Counted from the stretch's first letter, positions 37,447 through 47,622 are shown. The stretch: DNA of 64,000 nt from an uncultured Halomonas sp. (GCF_947500835.1 NZ_CANMTQ010000001.1:186001-250000), one strand, 5' to 3'. Translations and numbers: made by a program. Notes: a model not told the origin generated them from the sequence alone.

Positions 37447-38139
37447 TCAGGACGTCAGTAAACGCCCACCGTCCAGCCTGAGCACTCGGTCCTGATGGGC
37501 TGCCAGGCTCGTGTCATGGGTGACGATCACGAAGGCACAGGCACTGGTTCGCGCCAGCTCGTCCATCAGCCCCAGAATATTCCCTGCTGTCGTCTGGTCC
37601 AGGTTACCCGTGGGCTCGTCCATCAGCATCAGGCTCGGGTCGGTAATCAACGCCCGGGCAATGGCGACCCGCTGGCGCTCCCCGCCGGACAGCTCGCCGG
37701 GCTTGTGTTTGCCCCGGGGCCCCATGCCGACCTGCTCGAGTATCGCCATGGCGCGCTTTTCCGCCTCGCGTCGCTTTTGCCCCCGCACGATCAACGGCAA
37801 GGCGGCATTCTCGCAGGCGGTGAACTCCGCCAGCAGGTGATGAAACTGATAGACGAAGCCAATGTAGCGGTTGCGAAAACGCCCCATGGCCGCATCGTTG
37901 AGCTTGGTCAAGGGCTGGTCGGCGATGGTCACCGAGCCACGGCTGGGATGATCGAGCCCTCCCAGCAGATTGAGCAGCGTGGTCTTGCCGGAGCCGGAAC
38001 TGCCCACCACGGCTACGCGCTCGCCGGCGTGCACCTGCAGATCGAGGCCATCCAGTACCGTCACGTCCTGGGGGCCCTCACTGTAAACCCGCGTCAGATC
38101 ACGACATTCGAGCATCACTGGTTTTGTATCAGCGGTCAT
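37447..38139 (-). CDS. lolD: lipoprotein-releasing system ATP-binding protein LolD
   Basis: LolD powers extraction of outer-membrane lipoproteins from the inner membrane. 230 aa, MacB/LolD-type ATPase: Walker A VVGSSGSGKTTLLNLLGG, YQFHHLLAEFTACENAALP at the Q-loop, signature LSGGERQRVAIARA, Walker B LMLMDEPTGNLD. It follows the permease gene by 9 bp. Its downstream receptor LolB is encoded at 21679-22299. Confidence 0.95.
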   Translation of the reverse strand: MTADTKPVMLECRDLTRVYSEGPQDVTVLDGLDLQVHAGERVAVVGSSGSGKTTLLNLLGGLDHPSRGSVTIADQPLTKLNDAAMGRFRNRYIGFVYQFHHLLAEFTACENAALPLIVRGQKRREAEKRAMAILEQVGMGPRGKHKPGELSGGERQRVAIARALITDPSLMLMDEPTGNLDQTTAGNILGLMDELARTSACAFVIVTHDTSLAAHQDRVLRLDGGRLLTS

Positions 38140-38148
38140 GGTTGGCCC

Positions 38149-39390
38149 TCACTCGTAACGCAATACTTCGGCTGGCTGGACACGCGCTGCGCGCCAGGCC
38201 GGATACAGGGTGGAAAGAAAACTCAAGCCGAAGGCCGCCGCCACGATGGTGCCCACATCGCCCCAGTTGAGCCGGGACGGCAGATAGCTGATGAAGTAGA
38301 CACCGGGATCGAGAAACTGGATGCCGGAGACCGACTCGAACCAGGCGATGATATCGGACACCGAAAGTGCCAGGACGATGCCCAGCGCCACGCCGATGGC
38401 GATACCGATCACGCCGATCGACAAGCCCTGGACGATGAAGATGCCCATGATCGATTTGGGCGTGGCGCCGATGGTGCGCAGGATGGCGATATCCGCGTGC
38501 TTGTCCGTCACCACCATGACCAGGGTGGAAACGATGTTGAACGCCGCCACCGCGACGATCACCATCAACAGCAACCCGATCATGCGCTTTTCCATCTGTA
38601 TCGCCTGAAACAGATTGCCGTGGGTGTAGGTCCAGTCCATGCCGCGATAGCCATAGCCGAGATCGTTGAGGATCGATTGGGTCTCGTCCTTGGCCAGGAA
38701 TAGATCGTCGAGTTCCAAACGCAGTCCGCCGATGGCGTCTCCCATGCGCGCAAGCGTCTGCATGTCTTCCATGCTGGCATAGGCCAGATTCGCGTCGATA
38801 TCCGCCCCGACTTTAAAGATACCGCTCACGGTGAAGCGCTTGAGTCGCGGAAACACGCCACCGGGAGTGATCGAGGCTTCCGGGACCAGCAGCGTCACGC
38901 GATCTCCTACTCCGACCCCCAGGTTGCGGGCCAGCAACTCCCCCAGCACCACGTTCCATTTTCCCGGGGCCAGGGAGTCGAGTTCGCCCTGTTGCATGTG
39001 GTTGCCGATAATCGACACCCGCTGCTCGTAATCCGGCTCGATGCCATAGACCAGCGCGCCTTCATTGCGCCCCCCCACCGAGAACATGCCCTGCTGATCC
39101 ACATAGGGCGCTGCACCGATGACATGCTCGCGTTGACTCAAGCGCTCCGCCAGGGATTTCCAGTTGGCCATGCCATCCTGGGCCTCGATGCGCGTATGCG
39201 GCACCATGCCCAACACTCTTGAGCGTAGCTCGTGATCGAATCCGTTCATGACCGACAGCACTAGGATCAGCACCGCCACACCCAGCATGAGCCCCAGCAT
39301 GGATGTCAAGGAAATGAATGAGATGAAATGGTTACGTCGTTTGGCGCGCACGTAGCGCAGCCCGATCAGAAAGGGTATGCGGTCCAGCAT
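38149..39390 (-). CDS. lipoprotein-releasing permease (LolC/LolE family), only one copy here
   Basis: 413 aa, four-helix LolC/E permease: N-terminal FLIGLRYVRAKRRNHFIS and VLSVMNGFDHELRSRVLGMVPH, a large periplasmic domain (about 50-260), then three C-terminal helices and ARVQPAEVLRYE at the end. E. coli uses a LolC-LolE heterodimer. Here only one permease gene accompanies lolD, so it may work as a homodimer (LolDF type) unless a second gene lies elsewhere. A GAGGAGGAA site precedes the ATG. Confidence 0.92.
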   Translation of the reverse strand: MLDRIPFLIGLRYVRAKRRNHFISFISLTSMLGLMLGVAVLILVLSVMNGFDHELRSRVLGMVPHTRIEAQDGMANWKSLAERLSQREHVIGAAPYVDQQGMFSVGGRNEGALVYGIEPDYEQRVSIIGNHMQQGELDSLAPGKWNVVLGELLARNLGVGVGDRVTLLVPEASITPGGVFPRLKRFTVSGIFKVGADIDANLAYASMEDMQTLARMGDAIGGLRLELDDLFLAKDETQSILNDLGYGYRGMDWTYTHGNLFQAIQMEKRMIGLLLMVIVAVAAFNIVSTLVMVVTDKHADIAILRTIGATPKSIMGIFIVQGLSIGVIGIAIGVALGIVLALSVSDIIAWFESVSGIQFLDPGVYFISYLPSRLNWGDVGTIVAAAFGLSFLSTLYPAWRAARVQPAEVLRYE

Positions 39391-39559
39391 CAGGTTCGGT
39401 TCCTCCTCGGCAGGCGCCTATGGTACGGTTTTTCCCGGCCGGGCGCATCGACTGCACAAACACTGCAACATTACTTGCATGCGTCATTCAGGGTTCTAAA
39501 ATGCCGCAACCGCACTGCCTCATGCCCAACAGAGGCTTTCAAGGCTTCGAGAGATCCTC

Positions 39560-40612
39560 ATGACCCAGCGCCTGCTTCCCGAATGGCACCCTCAGGACGC
39601 CATACAGCTCACCTGGCCCAGCGTCGACAGCGACTGGGCCCCGCTGCTCGAGCGCATCGAAACGACCCTGGAAACGATGGTCGTCGCCATTACCCGCTAT
39701 CAACGCGTGTTGATCAGCGTTCCCGATCATTCGACCCGTGAGCGCCTCACCGCGACCTTTCATCACCTTGGCGTGCCCATGGGTCGCCTGATACTGGTCG
39801 AAGCCCCTGCCGATGATACCTGGGCCCGGGATCACGGCCCCATCGCCGTGGAGCGTGATGGCGATATTGTTCTGCTCGATTATGAGTTCACCGGCTGGGG
39901 CGGCAAGTTTCCTGCCACGCGTGACAACACTCTGACTCGCCGACTGCATGACATCGGCGTATTCAAGGCCTCGATGGAATCCCGTGACCTGGTGCTAGAA
40001 GGCGGCGCCATCGAGACGGACGGCCATGGCACGCTGTTGACCACCGAGGCCTGTCTGCTCAACCCCAACCGCAACCCTCATCTTGATCGCCAGGCCATTG
40101 AGTCGCGTCTAGGGGAGGATTTCGGCGTCGAGCGCATCCTGTGGCTGCGCAATGGTCATCTGGAAGGCGACGACACGGACAGCCACATCGATACCCTGGC
40201 GCGCTTCTGCGATCCAGAGACCATCGCCTATGTGCGCTGCGACGACCGGGACGATCCACATTATCCGGCGCTGGCCGCCATGAAAAAGGAACTCGAAGCG
40301 CTTAGCCAGGCGGACGGCGCCCCCTATCGTTTGATTGCGCTGCCCTGGCCGCGGCCCTGCTTCGACCCGGAAGATGGCCATCGCCTGCCGGTTACCTACG
40401 CCAATTTCCTGATCATCAACGACGCAGTATTGGTGCCCATCTACGGCGACGCCGCGGATGCCCAGGCTCTTGATGCCTTGGCGACAGCATTCCCTGGGCG
40501 CGATATTCTGCCCATCGACTGCCGTAGCGTGATCCGACAGCATGGCAGCCTGCACTGCCTGACCATGCAGTTACCACTTGGCGCCCTGGCGGAATTTTCC
40601 ACCTCCCTTTGA
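39560..40612 (+). CDS. aguA: agmatine deiminase
   Basis: AguA hydrolyses agmatine to N-carbamoylputrescine and ammonia. 350 aa, pentein fold. Active-site segments are the N-terminal WHPQDAIQLTWP, DDTWARDHGPI, NGHLEGDDTDSHIDTLARF with the catalytic His/Asp, and the nucleophilic Cys near the C-terminus in GSLHCLTMQLP. The next gene encodes the following enzyme, 26 bp downstream. The resulting putrescine can feed the catabolic cluster at 1607-9986. Confidence 0.94.
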   Translation: MTQRLLPEWHPQDAIQLTWPSVDSDWAPLLERIETTLETMVVAITRYQRVLISVPDHSTRERLTATFHHLGVPMGRLILVEAPADDTWARDHGPIAVERDGDIVLLDYEFTGWGGKFPATRDNTLTRRLHDIGVFKASMESRDLVLEGGAIETDGHGTLLTTEACLLNPNRNPHLDRQAIESRLGEDFGVERILWLRNGHLEGDDTDSHIDTLARFCDPETIAYVRCDDRDDPHYPALAAMKKELEALSQADGAPYRLIALPWPRPCFDPEDGHRLPVTYANFLIINDAVLVPIYGDAADAQALDALATAFPGRDILPIDCRSVIRQHGSLHCLTMQLPLGALAEFSTSL

Positions 40613-40638
40613 AAGCGCTAAACGAAAAGGAGAATCGA

Positions 40639-41562
40639 ATGAACAAGAATACCAACACCCCCCGCCACAAGAGCCTCAAGGTAGGCCTGGTGCAGCAACC
40701 CGGCTGGCCGGACAAGCAGCGCAGCCTGGAAGCCAGCGAAGCCGGTGTTCGCGAACTGGCCAAGCAAGGCGCTGAGCTAGTGATGCTGCAGGAATTGCAC
40801 GCCACTCACTATTTCTGCCAGTGCGAGGACGCGGAGCTCTTCGACCTCGCCGAGTCCCTGGATGGCCCTACCGCTACTCGCCTTGCACAACTCGCCAAGG
40901 AACTGAACATCGTGCTGGTCGGTTCGATCTTCGAGCGTCGCGCCGCCGGGGTTTATCACAACACCGCCGTGGTCATGGACCGCGCTAAAGGCCGGGTCGG
41001 GCACTATCGCAAGATGCATATTCCGGACGATCCCGGCTTTTATGAAAAGTTCTACTTCACCCCAGGGGACGCAGATGCCGAACAGGGCTTCGAGCCCATC
41101 GACACTTCAGTAGGCCGTCTCGGGGTGCTGGTGTGCTGGGATCAGTGGTACCCGGAGGCAGCGCGCCTGATGGCCCTGGCCGGCGCCGAGCTGCTGCTCT
41201 ACCCTACCGCCATCGGCTGGCATCCGCCGGACGATCTACCCGAGAAAGGCCGCCAGAAAGATGCCTGGACGATCGTCCAGCGCGCTCACGGGGTCGCCAA
41301 CGGCCTGCCGGTGCTGGTCGCCAACCGGGTCGGCTTCGAAGAGGATCTGAGCGGGGTCAGCGAGGGCATCCATTTCTGGGGCGGCAGCTTCATCTGTGGC
41401 CCCCAGGGAGAACTGCTGGCCCACGCCGGCGACGAGGCTGAAAACCTGCTGGTCGAACTCGATATGCGAAGCAGCGAGCAGGTGCGACGCATGTGGCCCT
41501 ATCTACGTGACCGCAGGATCGATGCCTATGGGGATCTGACTCGGCGCTATCGGGATCGCTGA
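40639..41562 (+). CDS. aguB: N-carbamoylputrescine amidase
   Basis: AguB releases putrescine, CO2 and ammonia from N-carbamoylputrescine. The start MNKNTNTPRHK at 40639 with AAAAGGAG upstream gives 307 aa. The nitrilase-fold triad is visible as Glu52 (VMLQELHATHYF), Lys in YRKMHIPDDPG and Cys in VLVCWDQWYPEAAR. It completes the aguAB pair. The REP-like element lies 48 bp past its stop. Confidence 0.94.
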   Translation: MNKNTNTPRHKSLKVGLVQQPGWPDKQRSLEASEAGVRELAKQGAELVMLQELHATHYFCQCEDAELFDLAESLDGPTATRLAQLAKELNIVLVGSIFERRAAGVYHNTAVVMDRAKGRVGHYRKMHIPDDPGFYEKFYFTPGDADAEQGFEPIDTSVGRLGVLVCWDQWYPEAARLMALAGAELLLYPTAIGWHPPDDLPEKGRQKDAWTIVQRAHGVANGLPVLVANRVGFEEDLSGVSEGIHFWGGSFICGPQGELLAHAGDEAENLLVELDMRSSEQVRRMWPYLRDRRIDAYGDLTRRYRDR

Positions 41563-41610
41563 ATCCAATTCCGAGCAGACACAGCTGAAACAAAAAAAGG
41601 CATTTGTTTT

Positions 41611-41675
41611 TGTAGGAGCCCGATTCATCGGGCGATGGCGATATCTCTCATCGCTCGCTGAAGCGAGCTCCCACA
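41611..41675. repeat. dispersed REP-like element (BIME-like pair of palindromes)
   Basis: The outer TGTAGGAGC and GCTCCCACA are inverted (8 of 9 pairs). Inside are two perfect hairpins: CCCGAT-tc-ATCGGG (41619-41632) and GCTCGCT-ga-AGCGAGC (41653-41668). The same two halves make up the 27-kb array. It lies between aguB and trhO and may stabilise or end the aguAB transcript. Confidence 0.88.
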
Positions 41676-41795
41676 AGGTCAAGCTCGTCACATCGAGAGG
41701 TCGAAAACCGATGCCTTGTCAGCGTAAAATACTGCTCGCTTGAAAAACACGTTCCGGTCCGTCCTTTACGCGGACGACCTGCTGGAGACAGTTAC

Positions 41796-42734
41796 ATGAA
41801 TCAGCCAATCGTCGTGGCTGCGCTATACAAGTTCGTCACCCTCAATGATTTCGAGGCATTGCGTGAGCCACTGCTCGACACCCTCAAGACCCATGACATC
41901 AAAGGCACATTGCTGCTGGCTAAAGAAGGTATCAACGGCACCGTATCGGGCCGCCGCGAGAGTATCGATGCCCTGCTGGGCTGGCTCAAGGCCGATCCGC
42001 GCTTCATGGACCTTGACCACAAGGAGTCCTACTGCGCCGAACAGCCCTTCTATCGCACCAAGGTCAAGCTCAAGAGAGAGATCGTGACTCTCGGCGTCCC
42101 GAATGTGGACCCGAATCAGACCGTCGGCACCTACGTCGATCCAAAAGACTGGAACGATCTAATCAGTGATCCAGAGGTATTGGTGATCGATACTCGCAAC
42201 GATTATGAAGTCGAGATCGGCTCCTTCAAGGGGGCGATCAATCCCGATACAAAGTCGTTTCGCGAGTTCCCTGAATACGTCAAAGCGCATTACGATCCAT
42301 CAAAGCACAAGAAAGTTGCCATGTTCTGCACCGGTGGCATCCGCTGTGAAAAAGCCTCGAGCTTCATGCTCAACGAAGGCTTTGATGAGGTCTATCACCT
42401 CAAAGGGGGCGTTCTCAACTACCTTGAGCAGGTCCCGGAATCGGAGTCCCTATGGCAAGGCGACTGCTTCGTGTTCGATAACCGAGTAACGGTGCGTCAT
42501 GACCTCAGCGAAGGAGAGTTCGACCAGTGCCATGCCTGTCGCCGCCCTATTTCTGCGGAAGATCGCGCATCAGAACATTATTCACCAGGCGTGAGCTGCC
42601 CCCACTGCTGGGACTCGCTCTCGGAGAAGACCCGAGCTGGCGCTCGGGAACGTCAAAAGCAGATCGAATTGGCCAAGGCGCGCAACGAACCGCATCCTAT
42701 CGGTCGCGACCCACGCGAACTCGCTAGCGGCTGA
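41796..42734 (+). CDS. trhO: tRNA uridine 5-hydroxylase TrhO (rhodanese family, YceA)
   Basis: TrhO hydroxylates wobble uridine 34 of tRNAs in an oxygen-dependent, prephenate-independent route. 312 aa: an N-terminal acylphosphatase-like domain ([20 protein letters not shown], about residues 39-58), a central rhodanese domain with the active Cys in [16 protein letters not shown], and a C-terminal CxxC-rich segment ([15 protein letters not shown]). The C-terminal zinc-type cysteines are typical of the family. GGAGA precedes the ATG. Confidence 0.93.
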   Translation: MNQPIVVAALYKFVTLNDFEALREPLLDTLKTHDIKGTLLLAKEGINGTVSGRRESIDALLGWLKADPRFMDLDHKESYCAEQPFYRTKVKLKREIVTLGVPNVDPNQTVGTYVDPKDWNDLISDPEVLVIDTRNDYEVEIGSFKGAINPDTKSFREFPEYVKAHYDPSKHKKVAMFCTGGIRCEKASSFMLNEGFDEVYHLKGGVLNYLEQVPESESLWQGDCFVFDNRVTVRHDLSEGEFDQCHACRRPISAEDRASEHYSPGVSCPHCWDSLSEKTRAGARERQKQIELAKARNEPHPIGRDPRELASG

Positions 42735-42743
42735 CATGAACAA

Positions 42744-42769
42744 GCCGATGCCTGTCGACAGGCATCGGC
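42744..42769. terminator. 26-bp perfect palindrome after trhO
   Basis: GCCGATGCCTGTC and its complement abut at the centre, ten bases past the trhO stop. There is no T-run, so it may be a transcript-end hairpin or a protein-binding palindrome. Confidence 0.6.
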
Positions 42770-42794
42770 AAAATCTTATCTATTGGATCATTCA

Positions 42795-42812
42795 TAAACT
42801 AATGACAATATT
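42795..42812 (-). promoter_or_regulatory. candidate Ter-like site upstream of the Tus homologue
   Basis: On the minus strand this reads AATATTGTCATTAGTTTA. Its core ATATTGTCATTAG agrees with E. coli TerB core ATGTTGTAACTAA at 9 of 13 positions. It lies about 50 bp before the ATG of the Tus-family gene, the place where TerB overlaps the tus promoter in E. coli. The match is weak and A+T-rich, so chance is a real alternative. Confidence 0.3.
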
Positions 42813-42863
42813 GAAAACGAGCATTAAGATAACGGTATAAAAAAATAGCGAAAGGATGGTCTT

Positions 42864-43727
42864 ATGGAACCACAGTATCGTCTGCTTGCGGAACTTGAAG
42901 CCGCTTTCGATCATCTGGTCGAGCGAATCGATGCGCTACTCGATGTCTATACCGCGAGCCCTGGGAAGGCCTGGGCGCTAGAGTCGCCACGGCCGGATGC
43001 GCAGTGGCTGCGCCAGGTACTGCTCGATTTCTGGTATCAGGACGGCCAGGACGGCCGAGTAACCCGCAGCTACGTAGGCCTGATCGCCGCAAGCGAAGCA
43101 CTGCTGGACGCGGTAGCTGAGGTCAACGCCGCCAAAAGCCACTTCGCAACGATACTGGCAACGATACGCGAACAGGCCATTTCCTTGATTCCGGAAATCA
43201 AGGCCGTTCTGCCATTTCGCCACCCGATACTGCATGACCATCTACGCGGGCAAGGCTTGGCGCGGTTGCATCTCAAGCAGTGCTGGCGGCATCTGCCCGT
43301 CGCCGATGCTCCGCTGTCCCGGGTTCGTCTGGCCTGGTACAGCAGTGGCCGCTCCATCAAACGCCTTAGCGTACGTGAAGCCGAACAGAAGCTGCTGACA
43401 CTGGACAGCGATGCTGCACATATCCGGATTCAACTCAAACGCTTGGCTGGCATACCCGACGGTGAACCGCTGGCTCAAGTACAACGCCAGGCGCCGATAA
43501 TGCGCGCCAATCTATTTTTCCGAGAACCGCTGGCAGATGGCCGCTCTCGCCGAGCAATGAATCTCCCTCTACCGCTTTTCATCCCGGCGCCGGAGGGGCA
43601 GCTACCCGACTACAATCAGCCATTGCCGCGACCGCCTCAAGGCCGCACTCGTGCTAAACGCAGCGACGAGCGCCTTGAAGAAGAGGTGTTCTTGCCCAGC
43701 ATCCGGGTATTTCGCTACCGCGCCTGA
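42864..43727 (+). CDS. tus: DNA replication terminus site-binding protein, divergent Tus family
   Basis: 287 aa (E. coli Tus is 309). By eye, ordered similarity to Tus runs through the chain: an N-terminal helix pair (LLAELEAAFDHLVERIDALL), AEVNAAKSHFATIL against Tus INKLKTTFEHIV, RVRLAWYSSGRSIKRLSVRE against RFGWANKHIIKNLHRDE, MNLPLPLFIP against CPTPLIALI, and a C-terminal PSIRVFRY against PRLHLYV. Tus bound at Ter blocks the replicative helicase in one orientation. The gene is preceded by AAAGGATGG and an A+T-rich promoter region. Identity is low and the Ter-lock residues could not be placed with certainty. Confidence 0.7.
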   Translation: MEPQYRLLAELEAAFDHLVERIDALLDVYTASPGKAWALESPRPDAQWLRQVLLDFWYQDGQDGRVTRSYVGLIAASEALLDAVAEVNAAKSHFATILATIREQAISLIPEIKAVLPFRHPILHDHLRGQGLARLHLKQCWRHLPVADAPLSRVRLAWYSSGRSIKRLSVREAEQKLLTLDSDAAHIRIQLKRLAGIPDGEPLAQVQRQAPIMRANLFFREPLADGRSRRAMNLPLPLFIPAPEGQLPDYNQPLPRPPQGRTRAKRSDERLEEEVFLPSIRVFRYRA

Positions 43728-43735
43728 CCCAAGTC

Positions 43736-43754
43736 CGGCGCTCTTTCAGCGCCG
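43736..43754. terminator. hairpin between the convergent tus and nqrM genes
   Basis: CGGCGCT / AGCGCCG with a 5-nt loop. It begins nine bases past the tus stop and overlaps the nqrM stop codon. There is no T-run on either side. Confidence 0.45.
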
Positions 43755-44003
43755 AGTGGCATCATAGCCAAGATCGATACCGCGCTTTTCATCCCCTCGG
43801 CGCTGGGCCATGGCTTGTTGCTTGCGGTTTTCCTCTTCGCAGACCTCGTCCTTGCCGCCGCAGATATCGCAGCCGTCCTTGAGGCCAAGGTTGTTGAGCC
43901 CGCCACAGGAGCCGGCGATGGGTTTACGACCCATCAACACCCCTATGGACATGGCCCCTATCACCAGCAACATGAATCCCAACACTAGTATCCAAAGCGT
44001 CAT
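43746..44003 (-). CDS. nqrM: Na+-NQR maturation protein NqrM
   Basis: 85 aa: one N-terminal transmembrane helix (LWILVLGFMLLVIGAMSIGV) and four Cys in SCGGLNNLGLKDGCDICGG, then CEEENRK. The cysteine pattern is that of NqrM (DUF539), which is needed to deliver iron for the NqrD-NqrE iron centre. It overlaps apbE by 4 bp, the usual end of nqr operons. Confidence 0.95.
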   Translation of the reverse strand: MTLWILVLGFMLLVIGAMSIGVLMGRKPIAGSCGGLNNLGLKDGCDICGGKDEVCEEENRKQQAMAQRRGDEKRGIDLGYDATRR

Positions 44004-45070
44004 GTCGTCTCCTCCTTACTTGCCGGCTCGTCCAGATAAGGCTCAAAGGACGAGCTCATGCGCGTTATAAAGCCTTCTTCTTCTCTGACAATGAAATAGA
44101 CCGCCAGGTTTTCCTTTTCGGCCAGTTTCAGTCCAGCATCGGCTCCCATTACGGTAAAAGCCGTCGCCAGTGCGTCCGCAGTGGCGCTGCGTTCGGTAAT
44201 GACCGTCACCGAGGCGACCCGGTTCTCGATGGGGCGACCGGTACGGGGGTCGATGGTGTGGGAATAGCGTACGCCATCCGCCTCGAAATAGTTACGATAA
44301 TCGCCCGAGGTGGCCACAGCCGCCGCTTCGAGATCGATGATGCGCTGCGCGCTGCGTTCGCTGGACAACGGTTTTTCCACCGCGATGCGCCAAGGCTCAT
44401 CGCCGGGCTTGTGTCCATGGGTACGAATCTCGCCACCCACCTCGACCAGATAATTAGAAACGTCATTGGCTTCAAGGTAGTCCGCCACTTGATCCGAGGC
44501 ATATCCCTTGGCGATTCCCGATAAATCAACGTAAACAGGTTTTTTCTTGCTGAGCTTCCCGTCTTCCAACTGCAGCGCACTGGCATCGACTCGGGATAGT
44601 ACTTCTTTCAGCATCTTGGCATCAGGCACCTTTTCCGGGCGACCCTCCGGGCCGAACCCCCATAGATTGACCGCCGGCCCGATCGTCACGTCGAAGGCGC
44701 CATTGGAAAGCCGGGCGATGCGCAGTGACTCTCGGACGACCTCGGCGGTGGCGGGTGACACGAAGAAGGGAACAGCCACAGGGAATCGATTGAAATGTGA
44801 CAGCTCGGAATCATCGCGATAAGTCGACATCAGCGCATCGATGCGTTCAAGCTCGGCAAGTATCCCGGATTCGAGCCGGGCATAATCATCCTGGTCCAGA
44901 TCCGCATAAGCGGTGACGTGGTAGCCGGTGCCGAAGATCGGCCCTTGGAATCTATGCTCTTCAAGTCCGCTATCGCAACCGGTCAGTAGCGCGATGACCA
45001 AGGCCATCAACGACAGGGCCAGCCCTTTCGAGGCCGGCCCTGTCAGCTTTCTGCAAGCAACTTTCATCAT
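44000..45070 (-). CDS. apbE: FAD:protein FMN transferase (lipoprotein)
   Basis: ApbE attaches FMN covalently to threonines of NqrB and NqrC. 356 aa with a lipoprotein signal (VIALLTGC, Cys32). Family motifs are [30 protein letters not shown], and [20 protein letters not shown] around the metal and FAD site. It overlaps nqrF by 4 bp (ATGA at 45067-45070). Its targets are encoded upstream in the same operon. Confidence 0.96.
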   Translation of the reverse strand: MMKVACRKLTGPASKGLALSLMALVIALLTGCDSGLEEHRFQGPIFGTGYHVTAYADLDQDDYARLESGILAELERIDALMSTYRDDSELSHFNRFPVAVPFFVSPATAEVVRESLRIARLSNGAFDVTIGPAVNLWGFGPEGRPEKVPDAKMLKEVLSRVDASALQLEDGKLSKKKPVYVDLSGIAKGYASDQVADYLEANDVSNYLVEVGGEIRTHGHKPGDEPWRIAVEKPLSSERSAQRIIDLEAAAVATSGDYRNYFEADGVRYSHTIDPRTGRPIENRVASVTVITERSATADALATAFTVMGADAGLKLAEKENLAVYFIVREEEGFITRMSSSFEPYLDEPASKEETT

Positions 45071-46299
45071 CCGCCGAAGTCATCCAGCATGATGTTCTCC
45101 GGCTCGACTCCCATGTCGGTGAGCATCTTGACCACGGATGCGTTCATCATGGGCGGTCCGCACATGTAGTATTCGCAGTCTTCCGGTGCGGGATGATCCT
45201 TGAGATACATGTCATACAGAACGTTATGGATGAAGCCGGTAGGCCCTTCCCAGTTGTCTTCAGGCAGTGGATCGGACAGCGCCAGGTGCCAATCGAAGTT
45301 ATCGTGCGCCTTGGCCAGCTCGTCGTACTCTTCGTTATAGAAGGTCTCCCGCCAGGAGCGCGCACCGTACCAGAACGTCATCTTGCGCGAGGAGTTCAAG
45401 CGCTTGAGCTGATCGAAGATATGGCTGCGCATCGGCGCCATGCCCGCACCGCCGCCGATGAAGACCATCTCCGCATCGGTATCCTTGGCAAAGAATTCAC
45501 CAAAGGGCCCCATTACCGTGACTTTATCACCAGGCTTGAGAGAGAACACATAGGTCGACATCAGCCCCGGCGGATAGTCGCTGTTGGGCGGCGGTGTGGC
45601 GATACGGATGTTGAACTTGAGCAGGCCCTTCTCTTCTGGATAGTTGGCCATTGAGTATGCGCGAATAACCTCTTCATTATTCTTGTGCGAGACATTGAAG
45701 AGCCCGAACTTCTCCCAGTCACCGCGATACTCTTCCTCGATATCGAAGTCGGAGAACTTGATGTCGTAGGGCGGCGCCACCAGCTGCACATAGCCACCGG
45801 CGCGGAAAGCCACTTCCTCACCTTCCGGCAGTTTGAGATTGAGTTCCTTGATGAAGGTCGCGACGTTGGGGTTGGAGGTAACTTCACACTCCCACTTCTT
45901 GACCCCGAACACTTCCTCCGGCACCTCGATCTTCATGTCCTGCTTGACCGGCACCTGACAGGAAAGCCGCCAGCCTTCCTTTTTTTCACGCATGGTGAAG
46001 TGCGATTCTTCCGTGGGCAGAATCGAGCCGCCGCCTTCGGAAATACGGCATTTGCACTGGGCACAAGAGCCTCCGCCACCACAGGCGGAAGACAAGAAGA
46101 TGCCGTTGGACGCCAGTGTCTGCAGCAGCTTGCCGCCTGCCTGAGTGGTCATCGTGTTCTCGGGATCATCGTTGATCTCGATCGTGACGTCGCCACTGCT
46201 GACCAGTCGACTGCGCGCCGCCAGAATCACCAGCACTAGACCGATGACGATCACGGTGAACATGATCACACCGAGCAGGATTACAGATGTATCAACCAT
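45067..46299 (-). CDS. nqrF: Na+-translocating NADH:quinone reductase subunit F
   Basis: NqrF is the NADH-oxidising entry subunit. 410 aa: an N-terminal membrane anchor (about 6-28), a [2Fe-2S] ferredoxin domain with Cys73, 79, 82 and 114, then FAD ([15 protein letters not shown]) and NADH ([27 protein letters not shown]) domains. It lies 23 bp after nqrE. Confidence 0.97.
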   Translation of the reverse strand: MVDTSVILLGVIMFTVIVIGLVLVILAARSRLVSSGDVTIEINDDPENTMTTQAGGKLLQTLASNGIFLSSACGGGGSCAQCKCRISEGGGSILPTEESHFTMREKKEGWRLSCQVPVKQDMKIEVPEEVFGVKKWECEVTSNPNVATFIKELNLKLPEGEEVAFRAGGYVQLVAPPYDIKFSDFDIEEEYRGDWEKFGLFNVSHKNNEEVIRAYSMANYPEEKGLLKFNIRIATPPPNSDYPPGLMSTYVFSLKPGDKVTVMGPFGEFFAKDTDAEMVFIGGGAGMAPMRSHIFDQLKRLNSSRKMTFWYGARSWRETFYNEEYDELAKAHDNFDWHLALSDPLPEDNWEGPTGFIHNVLYDMYLKDHPAPEDCEYYMCGPPMMNASVVKMLTDMGVEPENIMLDDFGG

Positions 46300-46322
46300 G
46301 TCGATTTCCTATGCCGTTGGCT

Positions 46323-46942
<620 letters not shown>

Positions 46943-46943
<1 letters not shown>

Positions 46944-47620
46944 TACGCGGTCTCCTTGATCTTGGTTTTACTGTTGGCAACGATACGGTATTCAGTCTTC
47001 TCCACCTGGTCCGGATTGAAGGAACGAATGATCCAGATCAACAGGCCGATGACGAAAAAGGCTGAAGGCGGCAATAGCATCAAGCCGTTGGGCACATACC
47101 AGCCACCGTTTTGCACCGCCGGCAGGATGGTAAGCCCAAACACGCTGCCGGAACCCAGCAGCTCCCGCACGAAGCCGACAAACAGCAGGATCACGGCGTA
47201 CCCCAAACCGTTGCCCACGCCATCGAGGAAGCTCATTACCGGACCATTTTGCATGGCGTAGCCTTCGGCGCGTCCCATGACGATACAGTTGGTGATGATC
47301 AGTCCAACGAACACCGATAGCTGCTTGGACATCTCATAGGCATAGGCCTTCAACACCTGATCCACCACGATCACCAAGGAAGCGATGATGGTCATCTGTA
47401 CGATGATGCGGATCGACGAAGGAATGTGATGGCGAAGCAGGGATACGAAGAGGTTGGAGAACGCGGTAACCACGATCACGGCAATCCCCATGACCAGGGA
47501 CACGCTCATCGAGTTGGTGACCGCTAGCGCGGAGCAGATCCCCAGCACCTGCAAGGCGATGGGGTTGTTCTTGAACACCGGCGATAACAGAACACTTTTT
47601 GGAGTATCAGAGGCAGCCAT
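46943..47620 (-). CDS. nqrD: Na+-translocating NADH:quinone reductase subunit D
   Basis: 225 aa membrane subunit homologous to NqrE. Landmarks are [20 protein letters not shown] with the iron-centre Cys, [19 protein letters not shown], and several hydrophobic helices. It is spaced 2 bp from the nqrC stop, so translation is coupled. Confidence 0.97.
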
Positions 47621-47622
47621 GC

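Noticed and set aside
37495..38703. A 402-codon plus-strand frame opposite lolD and the permease gene
   Set aside because: It lies antisense to two well-conserved genes, is rich in His/Gln/Arg/Gly and has no recognisable domain.
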